DNA of 64,000 nt, from positions 188,083 through 252,082 of the forward strand of contig NW_003314345.1 in NCBI RefSeq assembly GCF_000143415.4, written 5' to 3'. The notes beneath the pieces are model-generated. The model searched no databases. It was not told the origin of the DNA and saw only the letters and a program-made list of their open reading frames with translations. This DNA comes from Selaginella moellendorffii. Taxonomy: Eukaryota; Streptophyta; Lycopodiopsida; Selaginellales; Selaginellaceae. Position numbers and translations under genes: made by a program. Positions 22,695 through 34,017 of this stretch are shown here, piece by piece (position 1 is the first letter of the stretch; each line of letters opens with the position of its first letter).

Positions 22695-23962
22695 TTACGA
22701 AGATATGTCCTTCCATTTTACCCTCTTGGTTGGCTTGGAGGACTCCTTTGGTTTCTCGATTTCAATGGGATGCTGCTCAATCGTTGGCAGCTGAAAAGAG
22801 ACCAGAGAATTTTAGAAAGTGTTGAAAAAAAAAGAGATTTTTTTTTTACCTTGGCAGCAAGCGCTTGCCTGTCTAGCGCTGGATTCCGGAGCTCCGTGAG
22901 AGCCTCGTCCATGGCTCCCAGGAAATGGAGAAAGTTCCCTCTTGACATGGACGGCAAGTGTACCAGCATGGAATCCATCTGGTTGCGAATCGCGGTGATC
23001 TTCTCCTTGAGCTTTGTCTGCTCGTCCTCGTCGATCTTCTCAAACTCCGCCGACGAAGGACCCCCACCCTCGACGAAACGCTTCGGGTGCTTCAAGCTCG
23101 CCCCTCGATCCAGCTGCGCTGCTGCCGCCACCTGTTGGGCGATCTCGTCCAGCTTCTGCTTGATGAACTGGACGTCAAACAGCGTCGAAGTGTTGAGCTT
23201 CTTGCCGCCGAGCTTCCTCTTCCTGCTCGGCAGAGGTGGCGGCGGCGCCACGGGGATTTGCTCTCGCCGGCAACACCCACAGCTATCGATGAAAGCGTCC
23301 ACGAAAGCCTCTGGAATGCCGTGGTTTCTCTCGCCATACATCCATCGCTTGGTGATCTGGTGCTTGGTCAAGTTCCGGCCCCAGTGTCTCTCGGCAGCAT
23401 CAATGTGACACCCCTTGACGATCTCCAGCCACTGTCCAGAGTGAGGAATGTAGCGGCTTGCATCCCTCTTGTGGAACAAGAACCTCTTCCTGGAAGCGTC
23501 GATCTTCACCCCGAGCTTGGCCTTGAAGTCCCTCCACCGGTCCTCGATCGCACAGGTGAAAGTTATGCCGCGCTTGTTCTGCCATGGAAGTGGCTGGAAT
23601 GTAGGATCGGCCGCGGAGATCTCCAGCGCCGACGGATTCGTGGACTCGAGCAAGCTGTTGATCATGAGATCGTGAGCCCCGGCGTTGAAGAGGTAGTACT
23701 TCTGGGATCGAAACTCCTCCAGGTTGTACGTGAAGGGTGGCGTGTCGCTGACGTAGTCCTGGATCTTGAGCTCCTCGTACTGATCATCTTGGTGTTCTTG
23801 CTTGAAATCCTCGTCGAGCTGCTGCTGCGGCTGCTTGGAGGAGTGGCCCGGCAACAGCGCCATGCCCATGCCGATGATCTCGTCATTGCTAAAGGGCTTC
23901 CCGGCGTGCGATGGGAAATCCTCCAGTACCAGCATCGACCCAGTTGGATTTGTGGCTCCCAT
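22695..23962 (-). CDS. Unrecognised 402-residue protein, probably nuclear
   Basis: Two exons: 22850-23962 and 22695-22790, with a 59-nt intron (GTAAAA...TTTTCAG, phase 0). The exon-1 frame reads on into the intron, but splicing gives a Lys/Pro-rich tail ending KWKDISS, more protein-like. I do not recognise the family. Visible: an acidic Gln/Asp-rich stretch (41-70), a compact Trp-rich central region (about 75-228) with FKAKLGVKIDASRKRFLFHK and a Trp/His-rich ERHWGRNLTKHQITKRWMYG block, three Cys at 228-231, a Pro run, a basic PSRKRKLGGKK likely nuclear signal (245-255), and predicted helices at 262-285 and 312-371. It is divergent from the methyltransferase gene with 963 bp between the two ATGs. 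A DNA-binding or chromatin role is only a guess from composition. Confidence 0.75.
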
Positions 23963-24925
23963 TCATGAAAACCCACTCCGCGAGAGGTCGATTACCGCAT
24001 CCCGGCAGCTTCTACCTCGACTTCCCCGCGGCCTATCGATCGATTCGCGCCGGCGCCTACCTGCATCGATCGATCCACGCCGGGAATCGCAGCAGCCGAT
24101 CCACCGCAACGCCACGTCCAAATTAGGGCTGAGATGAAAACCTAGAATGCGGAAGGTGCGCTATTTTGCCAGCCTGGCCGAAATGCCGTGACGTGGAGGA
24201 TGATGTGTCAGAAAGAATGCTCTGGACACGTGGCAGCGTCGGCGGCACAGCAGAGGATTGGATGGATCGTTTGTTTTCATCTGACGTATGTTACAGTGAT
24301 CCATCATTGATTGTTAACGATGGTTAAGAAGCATCGCGGAATGCCCATGGCCCGGGCGCCATAGCTAGGGTTTATGCTCGCTTGTAGCAACCGTGCGCTC
24401 AGCTCGATCTCATCGATCGTTTGTCAGCTAGCCGCTCTGTAGCTCTTATTGGACGATCATCTCGGCTTTGTCATTGTCTAATCCATTCTTTGTGCATTCC
24501 AGGCGTGCAATGTGGGACCTCTAGATCTCCCGTGAAAGCGCCTGCTAGCAGCAGCCATTGCTTGGAATTCGGGGATGCGGCTGCTCTCCGGCAGTGATAA
24601 GGGATCGATCGATGAGGTAGGCGCCCAAAATCTCCAATGCAGGCTGCGAGCTAGCTTCATCCCAGTCTCTTGTCTCCATTGCAGCCGGAAATTTCACCCA
24701 AATGCTTAGAGCATGGGTCGTGCTACGCATCGTGCATTGCTGAGCGTCAAGGTACCCGGTTGCCTCAAAGCCAAGTCCGACTCCCGTGAAGATCACCTCA
24801 GATCTAGATGCTCCATTCTCAGCTTGCTCCATCTTTTCCCCCTTTTGAGCACCTCTGGCCAAGATCACTCTCCCAAGCCATCGAAAGTCCTTGACAGTGG
24901 TCTTTCTGCCTTTTGCAGCTCGATC
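23963..24925. promoter_or_regulatory. Shared divergent promoter region
   Basis: 963 bp between the starts of two divergent genes. A G-box CACGTG is at 24227-24232 and a GACGTGG motif lies near 24190. A CTTTTGCAG at 24910-24918 just before the methyltransferase ATG looks like a 3' splice site, so that gene may have a 5'-UTR intron. No gene seen inside. Confidence 0.5.
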
Positions 24926-27147
24926 ATGGGATTTAGTGCTCCCTCTCAGTCTCAGTCTCGTCCTTTGAGTCCACCCTTATCCTCGGAGTCCGTGAGTCCT
25001 GCCCGGATCAGGAGCAGGCTTTTGGTACCTTTTCTCAAGTGTCTAGCTCTTTGCCTCATTAGTATCCTCGTCCTTGTGGCCGTCCTGGGAGGATCCAGGA
25101 GCAAGCACCGTGTTTATACCGGCACTTACAGGCGGTACCAAGAGGGGGGAGCTCTTGAAGTGTTGGGCTATGACCCTGGCTTTCAACTTGGACGAGCTCC
25201 CAGTCTTAAGAATGTGAAAGGGTGTCCTGACGGTATGGAAGACTTCGTTCCCTGCTACGATGTGGCTGCTAGTATCAAGGCCGGATTCAAGAATGGACAA
25301 GAGTTCGAGAGGCAGTGCAAGGTCCAAAAGCAGTGTATCGTCAAGCCTCCCAAAGGATATCGTTTGCCGCCGAGGTGGCCTACTAGCCAAAGAAGTCTTT
25401 GGAACAGCAACCTCAAAGTAACTGAAGAGCGTCTAGAGAGGTGATGATGTTCTTTTCCTTAGAACAAGTTCACTGAATGGGCTGTGCTTGTGCAGGATTC
25501 TCATTGAAGAAAGCGTGATAAGCTTTCCATCTGAAGAATCTCTCATGGAGGGATACGTTCAACAGCTTGAAGAAATGATATCTGCTGGTGGGAACAGAAC
25601 TTTTACAGAGATGGGGGTACGTCATCTTGCATTTTCTTTGTTCTTTATTTTACAAGATTTCCACAGATTCGATTGGCACTGGACATCGGATGTGGAATGG
25701 CTGCCTTTTCTTCGACTCTTCTGTCAAGAAATGTGCTAACAATGTCTATATCCGCCTACGAGGAGCATGGAGCTCCCGTTCAGTTTGCTCAGGAACGTGG
25801 CCTGCCAGCCATGATCGGCTCCATCTCTTCGATGCAGCTTCCGTTTTCATTGTCTGCCTACGACATGATTCACTGCAAGGACTGCGGAGCTCAATGGCAT
25901 GATAAAGGTTTTTGCAGCTCTTTCCTCGCTTAGATTATTATTGACGTGCGCATAGTCTTGTAGGTGGTTTGCTTCTCTTTGAAGTGAATAGATTGCTTCG
26001 CCCCGGGGGATATTTCGTTTGGACCCTCCCGTTTCTAGACCAGTCATCCAACAGTATCCTGAAAACAATGGGGAAGTTGACATCCAGTATCTGTTGGAGT
26101 CAACTTGCGCACAACCAGCGGACCGTTATATGGCAGAAAACAACAAAGCAACGATGCTACACCTCAAGGTATAAGCAGTTATACATTTTTCACTTCTCGA
26201 TCTAGCTAAATGCATCATCCACAGGCGTTCGACTATGTGCGAGAAGAAAAATCCTCTCGACGTGCTGTTGTACCAGCCGTTGCGGCCATGTGTAACTGAG
26301 GCACCGAACGGGAGATGGCGGACAGTACAACAGCAGCACTTGTGGCCAAACCGGCTTATGCTGACGGCAAGACGTCTTTCGAGATATGGTATCGTTAGTT
26401 TGTTAACTTGTTTGTCAACCGACTGATAAGTGCGAGTGTTTTGCAGGAATGGTTTCCAAAGATTTCAACGAGGATGTACAATCATGGTTGGCAAAATTGT
26501 CCAACTACTGGTCCCTCTTCACGCCAGTAATCTTTTCGGATCATCCGAAAAGGCCTTCAGATGATGATCCGCCAGCTCCGAAGAATGTTGTGAGGAATAT
26601 TATGGACATGAACGCGCAGTACGGTGGATTTAATGCTGCTCTCCTCACAACTGGAAAGCCGGTTTGGGTGATGAATGTCGTTCCTACTTCCGCACCAAAT
26701 ACTCTCTCTGCGGTGTTCGACCGAGGACTGCTTGGTGTCCATCACGACTGGTATTGCCTGCATCGGCTTCTTTTCATTTTAACTGAAGAACTTTTCTTGG
26801 AACAGGTGCGAGGCTTTTCCAACATATCCCAGATCATATGACCTGTTGTACGCGAGATCTCTCCTTTCGCAGGAGCTACAAAAGCCCAAGCCATGTACAC
26901 TAGCTGTCATTGTACTTGAAATGGATCGAATACTGCGACCCGAGGTAAAATATGCTGATGCTATCTGCCGATGGAGTGTTTAACTTGTCGCATGCAACAG
27001 GGATGGGTACTTTTGCAAGACGAGACGCAAGTTGTCGAGACGGCTCGTTCTCTACTCGTCCAGATCCGCTGGGAGGCGCGAATAATTGAAATACCGGGTC
27101 ATGGCGATCAAAGGCTTTTGATCGGCCAGAAAAACTGGCGCAAATAG
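24926..27147 (+). CDS. Probable methyltransferase PMT, QUA2/QUL type (Golgi)
   Basis: Eight exons: 24926-25440, 25496-25616, 25667-25907, 25964-26168, 26225-26388, 26447-26750, 26806-26944, 27001-27147; 611 residues, all introns 50-58 nt with GT-AG ends and consistent phases. A short cytosolic tail and one membrane segment (about 32-55) fit a type II Golgi protein. Family landmarks in order: DFVPCYD, a QCIVKPPKGYRLPPRWP block, SAM-binding LDIGCG (217-222), AYEEHGAPVQFAQERGLPAM, YDMIHC, LLRPGGYFVW, NYWSLFTPVIFSDHPKRP, NIMDMNAQYGGFNAAL, VWVMNVVP, ILRPEGWVLL. The spacing fits Arabidopsis QUA2/QUL1/QUL2, linked to homogalacturonan methylesterification and cell adhesion. Its stop is 29 bp from the stop of the convergent PPR gene, so the 3' UTRs must overlap. 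Confidence 0.93.
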
Positions 27148-27176
27148 GCGGTTTGTTCATTCTTTACGATCTCCTA

Positions 27177-29303
27177 CTAACTAATTGTCAGCCATTCTTT
27201 TCCCTTCCAAGTTTTTTCCAGCTGTGTCTTCTGCCTGACCGCTGCTAGAGCTCTTTCGTCATCGCCATGACTTCCACAAGTGTACATGACGCTCGTCCAT
27301 CCGACAACATGAGGCTCAAAAGGCATGCTCTTGAGCAAGGCATCGGCTTCTTCTATCTTTCCCGTGCGTCCGAGAAGGTCCACCATGCAAACGTAGTGCT
27401 CCATGGACGGAGTTATTCCATAGTCCGCCTCCAACGACAGGAAATTGTCTCGCCCATCTCCGACGAGTCCAGCACTGCCGCAAGCACTGAGAACGCTCGT
27501 GAAGACAACGCTGTTGGGTTCCTCCACACCTTCGACTTGGAGCTGCTGGAAGAGCTCCAGCGCCGGCTTTCCACGACCATTTCGAGAATAAGCAGCAATC
27601 ATCGCAGCCCAGGCAATGAGATCCTTGGAGACAATCCGGTGGAAAACTTCTCGAGCTTGGTGGAGGCATCCAGACTTGGCATACAAGTTCACTAGCCCAG
27701 TCCCGACGAGAGTGTTTGATTCGAGACCACTCTCAGCAACGAAGCAGTGGATCATCCTTGCTTGGGCGAATGTCAAAGTTGCGGAGTCACATCCACAGGC
27801 GTCGAGAACAGTGATAAATGTGCTCTCGTTTGGAAGAATCCCTTCTTGTTCCATCCAAGGGAGCGCATGGACACAGGAAGATGCTTGGCCATGCTGAGAA
27901 TATGCCCGAAGCATCGCATTCCATCCCAAAACGTTGCGCTCTGGCGCCTCGCGAAACAGTGCCTCCGCTTCCTCCAGATGCCCGGCGTGGGCATACACAG
28001 TCAGCATGGCCGTCCACGTCACGACGTCCTTGCGCACCACCTTGTCAAATGCCGCCCTCGCGGCATCCACGCGGCAGCACCGCCCGTACATGCACACCAG
28101 CGCCGTACCCACTACCGTATCGTTTTCCAGGTCGCCGTGCGCGTTCATGCCGACGTGGACGAGCTGCCCCTCCGCTAGGCTGGACGATTCCGCGCACGCG
28201 TCGAATATCCGCGTGTACGTCACGCAATCCGGCCTTATGCCCTCCGAGTCCATGTGGCAGAGGAGCCGTACGGCTTGCGTGGCATGCCCGGTTTGGGCAT
28301 ATGCCGCCACCAAGAGGCTCCACGCGTGAGTGTCTCGATGTGGCATCTCTTGGAAAAAGAAAATGGTGGCTTTGGAGAGATCGTGGTTGTGGAGATAAGC
28401 GGCGAGCATCGTTGTCCATGCCATGGAGTCGTGATCATCGATAGAATTGAATACTTGCCTTGCTCGCAGCAAATCTCCTCTTTGGGCAAATGCTGAGAGC
28501 ATGGTGCTGCAAGAGATTGCGTCGTGCTGTGGCATACAGTCGAAGAGCTGCTTCGTTTGATCCAATTTCATAGCAAAAGATGGCAAAGAAGAAGAACAAG
28601 AAGAGAGCATCGTGTTCCAGGAGATTACATCCTTTCCGGGCATTCGATCGAAGACAACCTTGGCGGATTCACGATCCAGAGCTCTGATCATCACATTCCA
28701 AGAGTCCACACCCCTAAAAGGCATCTTCTCAAAGGAATCTATCAAATCTAGAAGATGCCCCTGTCGGGCATACGCCACGAGCATCACGTTCCATGCGACT
28801 GCGCATCGTTCTGGGATCTCGTCAAAGATCTTCTTGACGGTGCCAAAATCCCCACTATGGAGTAGAGAAGCCAGGATGCTCGTCCAAGAAACATTGTCCA
28901 CGCAAGGCATCTTGCGAAACACATCTCGCGCTAAATCAGATTGCCCGTTTTGGGCATTTGCCGCGATCATGATATTCCACGAGAAGCTGTTTCGCCGCGA
29001 CATTCCCCGAAACACCGAGATTGCATCCCCCAGAGATTTGCAGCTCCCATACATCTGGACCAGCAAATTCCCCAGAAAAGTCTCGTGCCGCCACCGATCG
29101 CTCCTCGCGATGATTGAATGCAATCGCCTCCCTTCCTCCAGAGCCCTGGCGCTGCTGCACTGTCGAATGAGCTCGCCATAGCTCCTGGAATCCAAGCTCC
29201 CATGATCCCCACTCTCCAAATGCTCTCCCAGACTCTTCCCAATCCACAAAGTACCGCTGTTGATGGTGGCGACGCGCTTGGGATTGTAGCCCCACAGCGC
29301 CAT
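27177..29303 (-). CDS. Pentatricopeptide repeat protein, PLS class with E-like end
   Basis: Intronless, 708 residues. About eighteen PPR units are visible, each with the SWN/AWT-type helix start, for example SWNIMIAANAQNG, SWTSILASLLHSG, AWNVMLVAYARQG, AWTTMLAAYLHN, TWTAMLTVYAHAG and GWNAMLRAYSQHG. The end (HYVCMVDLLGRTGKIEEA...MPF...VGWTSVM) is an E1-type motif; there is no DYW domain. PLS proteins bind single-stranded RNA in organelles, often for C-to-U editing or processing, and E-type members recruit a deaminase in trans. A targeting peptide is not obvious in the first 30 residues, so the start may be upstream or organelle import is uncertain. The 5' end was copied to 38850-39180. Confidence 0.9.
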   Translation of the reverse strand: MALWGYNPKRVATINSGTLWIGKSLGEHLESGDHGSLDSRSYGELIRQCSSARALEEGRRLHSIIARSDRWRHETFLGNLLVQMYGSCKSLGDAISVFRGMSRRNSFSWNIMIAANAQNGQSDLARDVFRKMPCVDNVSWTSILASLLHSGDFGTVKKIFDEIPERCAVAWNVMLVAYARQGHLLDLIDSFEKMPFRGVDSWNVMIRALDRESAKVVFDRMPGKDVISWNTMLSSCSSSLPSFAMKLDQTKQLFDCMPQHDAISCSTMLSAFAQRGDLLRARQVFNSIDDHDSMAWTTMLAAYLHNHDLSKATIFFFQEMPHRDTHAWSLLVAAYAQTGHATQAVRLLCHMDSEGIRPDCVTYTRIFDACAESSSLAEGQLVHVGMNAHGDLENDTVVGTALVCMYGRCCRVDAARAAFDKVVRKDVVTWTAMLTVYAHAGHLEEAEALFREAPERNVLGWNAMLRAYSQHGQASSCVHALPWMEQEGILPNESTFITVLDACGCDSATLTFAQARMIHCFVAESGLESNTLVGTGLVNLYAKSGCLHQAREVFHRIVSKDLIAWAAMIAAYSRNGRGKPALELFQQLQVEGVEEPNSVVFTSVLSACGSAGLVGDGRDNFLSLEADYGITPSMEHYVCMVDLLGRTGKIEEADALLKSMPFEPHVVGWTSVMYTCGSHGDDERALAAVRQKTQLEKTWKGKEWLTIS

Positions 29304-29463
29304 GCGCCTCCTTTCACGTCTTGGGTGATCGACTCACAAGGATATGAGATTTGCTTGAAGATGGCCACTCCATTGCAAGAGATGAAATCCCACACGGGCA
29401 TCCTCATGGCATTGTTGACGCACGGGATCCTGGCGACGATTTCTTATGCTCTGCCTGTGTCAG

Positions 29464-29907
29464 GATGATCACGGCCTATGGGGATTCCGGCAAGTGTGGA
29501 AGATGGAGGAGGTCTTTCACGAGATGCAAGAGAGGAACATTGTCAGCTGGAATGGGATGATCGCTGGCTATGCCTTCAATGGGGAACTGGAGAAGGCCAG
29601 AAGTTTGTTTGATCTCATGCCGAGGTGGGATGTCTCGTCCTGAAACGCTCTCCTTGTGGCTTTTGCACAGCAATACGATGCTCACGGCACCAAGACGGTG
29701 CTTGATTCGGGCCTCTACACAGCTTGGTCTCCTCAAAAGCAAAGATTGGAGATGAAAGACTTCTTTGACCGGATTCTAGCCGGATGTGGTCTCCTGGAAC
29801 TCATGTCGGATGTTCAATCAAACAGCGCCAAGAGCATGAACTATTCACAAACGTTTGCAAACCATCATTCTGAAGCTTATAAGAACTCAAAAATGGCTGT
29901 CCACTGA
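29464..29907 (+). pseudogene. PPR gene fragment
   Basis: Plus-strand sequence encodes about one and a half PPR units (VFHEMQERNIVSWNGMIAGY, then ARSLFDLMPRWDVSS), then a TGA at 29641 where the next SWNALL would be expected; PPR-like sequence (NALLVAFAQQ) continues after the stop. No start or long frame. Head to head with the PPR gene at 29303. Confidence 0.75.
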
Positions 29908-30846
29908 CATATTCACTCCAACTTGGAGCTAAAGCAGCTCAAAGTGCCTCTGAACACCCTAGAGTGAGTGAAGCCATATTGATAAAAGGAATTTTTGTTG
30001 TTGTCAGAGATTGAATCTAGGACTATTCATTATTATATTTACTCCAAATTATTTTTTTTCATCACTTTGCTTATGAATTTAGCAATGACTTAATCTATGT
30101 TTGATTCCATTTGTTTAGGAATTGGAAGTTATTTTGTGAATTTAACCAGATCAAGACTATGATCTTGGGTGGGGAAAGTAGGACAATTTCCTTCTTTGCA
30201 TGTAGGGGGTTATTCCATGGCAAATCTTCATATCTAAAACCCTAACCAAGAGCACTATTTGTTATCTTGGTTTGCTTAATGGTAGTTATTTATTAATCCA
30301 GTTGATCAATAATTATAAACTTAGTATACTAATATATTAAAAAGTAAAGCTTATAAATTATAAATAAAACATTGATTTAAATGAATAAGAATAGTTAATT
30401 GGTAAAATATCCCAAATTATCCAAACTATATTCTAAATATATCCAGTATCACCCAAAAATACATTTTTGTATTTCATGACAGCTCAACATTTAGGTGTCA
30501 TGTTATAGCACAATAATAAATTAAAAGTCATAAATACTAGCTAGAGTATAGGAAATTAATTATGCATTTAGAAGCATCATCCTAAGTCTCAAGACTCCAA
30601 CATTTAGATATTTAAAAAAGGGTTACCATTACATAAGACTAAATAGCAATCTTTTTGTATTTTAACTTTTTATCATCAATTGCATATTCACATACTTAAA
30701 ATTTGAAATACTCTAGCAATGCCAAGTTTATTCTCACTCATGACCTTGATATAAACCTTCTTTGAGATTGAAGAATTTGAGTCATTCTTTTTTCTTCATT
30801 TTTTGTATATTTGTTTGTGTTTACCTCAAGAGTCGTTATAAAACCT
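29908..30846. other. AT-rich intergenic, nothing recognised
   Basis: The boundary of the gene island; base composition changes to A/T-rich near 29950. No ordered feature. Confidence 0.4.
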
Positions 30847-31354
30847 TCTTTTCCAATCGATTAAGGGTCTTGGAATATTTGGGGTTAAGTGTCTTTAGGT
30901 TTGAATAGTATTAGGTTTGGTGACCTCCCAGGAAATTCAAATTTAGGAGCTTACATTTGGTATCAAAGGGGTTTTAGGTCCGACTATGTTGGTTAGCTAG
31001 GGGAATTACATCACATATTGATTAACATCTGGCTGGTCCAATTTGCTCCCACTGAACTCAACCCGAGGGGTAGAGTGTTAAGAGAGTGGGGCTCTCAGGA
31101 AAGCTGAAGCTCTCAACTTTCGTTCACGAGGGTGTGAACTTACAAGGAAACGTGATAGATTGTAAACAACTAAAGAGAACGAATTGAGAGACGATCTATA
31201 GGGTTCAAATATAAAAGAAAAGGCCTTATGAATAAAAGTGCACTCTCTTTTCCAATCAGTTAAGAGTCTTTAGATATTTAGAGTTAACTGTCCTTGGGTT
31301 TGAATAGTATTGGGCTGGATGACCTCCCAGGAAGTTCAAATTCAGGAACTTACA
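30847..31354 (+). mobile_element. TRIM-like miniature LTR retrotransposon
   Basis: Two direct copies of a short LTR: a truncated one at 30847-30955 and a complete-looking one at 31076-31354 (279 bp, TGTTAAG...CTTACA). The first ends at 30955 and is followed after 2 nt by TGGTATCAAAG (30958-30968), matching the primer-binding site complementary to initiator tRNA-Met. A purine stretch CGAGGGGTAGAG lies just before the second LTR. Only about 120 bp separate the LTRs, so there is no room for coding genes. The last ~107 bp of the two LTRs differ at roughly one base in six by eye. Confidence 0.7.
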
Positions 31355-33360
31355 CTCTTACTTTTTTATACAATATAGATACACCAAAACATAAGTATTT
31401 TCATTTGTGGCCATTATGAGAGAGAAGGTATTGTAAGATGAAATGAATTGTTAGTAAAAGATTTTAAGAAAAGCAAAAAGAAACAAAAAAGGCAGCAAAA
31501 TAAAAAATCTTAAAGATTATGAAAAATTTCGACCAAAAGAGAACTCAATCCTATTAAAGATGGCGAAAATTTACTTCACAAACCTAAAGCAATTACAATC
31601 AATTCAACAAGAAGTGGACTAAGACTCAAGATTTTAACAATTAAGAAATTTTTTTAATACTTACAAAATAGTTTTAACAAATTTAAGAAAGATTTCCCGA
31701 CACTAAAGAAAAATTTCAATAAATGTAAAATATTGATGAAACAACACAACTATTCTTTCAGAAATTAAAGATGTACAAGATATGAAGATTGTCTCATTTG
31801 TGGCTTTTAAATTACGCTAAACTCTACACAATATACTACATAAAGAGACAATATAATTATTATATCATAAAAAAGATTGCTATAAAGATTAAAGACAAAG
31901 AAAAAAAAAACAACAAAAAGAAAAATTAAAAAAAATGGGAGTATATGCAAGGAAAATTATATTTGGTTTGACCATTTCATAAGAGTTTAAAGCCTAATTT
32001 GGATTTGAAACCTTATTTGAAACCTAATTTGAAACCTTATCGAAATTCAAGAAAGAATCTTCAACTTAGTTCATAACTAATAAAATCAAGAAAACCATAA
32101 ACCAATATATTTATGAATCAATATCCACAGTAAAAAATTTATAGGAAAATAAAATAAGATAAAGCTTTACATATGGAGACTCATTGTTGAGTTTTTCTAG
32201 ATCTTCTACATCTACATAGATCAAAAACGCATTTGCCAAAAAGAAAAAATAAAATAGCATATACAAAATGAAGTCAATTCAATCTACTAGAGACTATTAA
32301 CCTTTATATTTTAAGAAATCAAGAAAATCATTAAACTTGAATACTTTTAAAGATACATCACACTTATTGGTGTAGCTATATATGAGTTAATTGATAAAGA
32401 AATACAAAATAAAACTTGGGCAAAATAACAATAGAGACACTCATAAATACTTCAACTCTTAACCAAGTTAATTTGCAAAAATTACAAGAATTAAAAATTT
32501 GAAAACCTCTTTTAACAACAACATCGAGGACAAAAACACTTCAAATACAACCATTACTCAATTTAGATTTTTCAAATATCACTATTGACTGCAAAACACA
32601 AATGCTCATAATGTGCATACAAAAGATTGACACAACACAATTAAAGGTATATCTTGAATACATTTACAACAAGGACTTGCAAAAAGAATAGCCATAATAT
32701 GCATTTTTATTTGATTCTAAAATTGTCAAACAACAATCTTATTGAAGATTGATCAAATTTATCAAGTTGAGTATGATATAGCAATAAAAATACCAATATA
32801 TAAGATTGTGTTATTCTACATTACACAATTTTACAACTATATAACATTTACTCTAGAAGAATAAATATACCAAAGACTAAAAGACAAAGTCAAGAAAACA
32901 AATTCAAGACATTGAATTCAAGAAATGAAGTACAAGATTTCAGTAGAATATTAAATATATACATATAAACCCAACTTGGTCAAGATACAAGAATGAAATC
33001 AATAACAACAAAAATGAAAAGATAATAGAGGATTTCATCCAACTTTAGAAACAAAAAAATACTCAAATTAAAGAAGAAATCTTTGAGAACACTATTAATA
33101 ACTGTAACAAAATGAACCAAATAATATAAGTAAGAGAATCAAGCTAAAAGAATACTAAAGACTCAACATAATAAGATTTAGAAGATTTAGAATAAAATTT
33201 ACCACCACTAGAGAATCCAGACTAGGAATGCTATAATATCGATAATTTTTAAAGAAATAGCTCTCATTAACCAACAATATGATTACCTATCTAATCTTCA
33301 CTAATAACAAAACTGAAAATCTATAACAATTCAACTTGATTATTAAAGTTAACCAGTAAC
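31355..33360. other. AT-rich retroelement debris, not resolved
   Basis: Very A-rich plus strand. It leads into the gag remnant at 33365 and is probably its decayed upstream part, but no motif can be read. No other feature. Confidence 0.35.
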
Positions 33361-33364
33361 AAAA

Positions 33365-34005
33365 CAATGAAAATCTTTTATCGCATTCACTCTCAAACAT
33401 AAAGCATTAGAATGGTATTATAACTTCTACAAAAAACTTAAATTCAAAAATAAGATAAAATGATTATAAAAAAGTACCAACCTAGAGGAACTATAATTGA
33501 ACATTTTGAACATCTTAAAAATATCAAATAAAGAAGTAAAAAAGACATTAAAAATGACTTAAACATTCAAAAACAATGCAAAACATACAAAGACTTACTA
33601 ATTGGATAAGGTAAGTATATTTAGCATATACACGGTTTGAAAAAAATTTATTAACAAATGGTTGCAATGGCAAGTGTTGATGACAATACTAAAGTTGATA
33701 TGACTGTCAAAGAAAGTTCTACAAAAACATTCTCAAAAATTCTCAAAAAATTAAATTCTCAAGAAATGAAGACTCATTTAGTAATCAGAAAAATACAAGC
33801 TTGAATACAAGAAAAAGAACAGAAAACAAGACCTCACCAAGATATTCAAGAAAGTCACAATAAAGAATAAACTTAAAAGAGTATGATGTACAAAATGAAA
33901 AAATTGAAAGACATGTTATAATAAAATATAAGTTATAGTTTTCTAAATGTTAGATTTGTGAAAAAGAAGGACATATTACAAAGATTTATCATTACCGAGA
34001 AGCCA
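33365..34005 (+). mobile_element. Degenerate Ty3/gypsy gag remnant
   Basis: Piecewise plus-strand translation gives a retrotransposon gag pattern (SLKHKALEWYYNFYKK, later GTIIEHFEHLKNI) and, near 33935-34000, a CEKEGHITK-type zinc-knuckle relic. Frameshifts and stops throughout. It ends against the LTR at 34018. Confidence 0.5.
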
Positions 34006-34017
34006 TATGTAAGTGAT

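Noticed and set aside
22718-22849. C-terminal extension of the unrecognised minus gene in the unspliced frame
   Set aside because: It translates a T/A-rich intron with good GT and AG signals; splicing gives a more protein-like tail.
27267-28751. Plus-strand frames up to 208 codons opposite the PPR gene
   Set aside because: Shadows of the PPR coding frame; the minus-strand PPR repeats are unmistakable.
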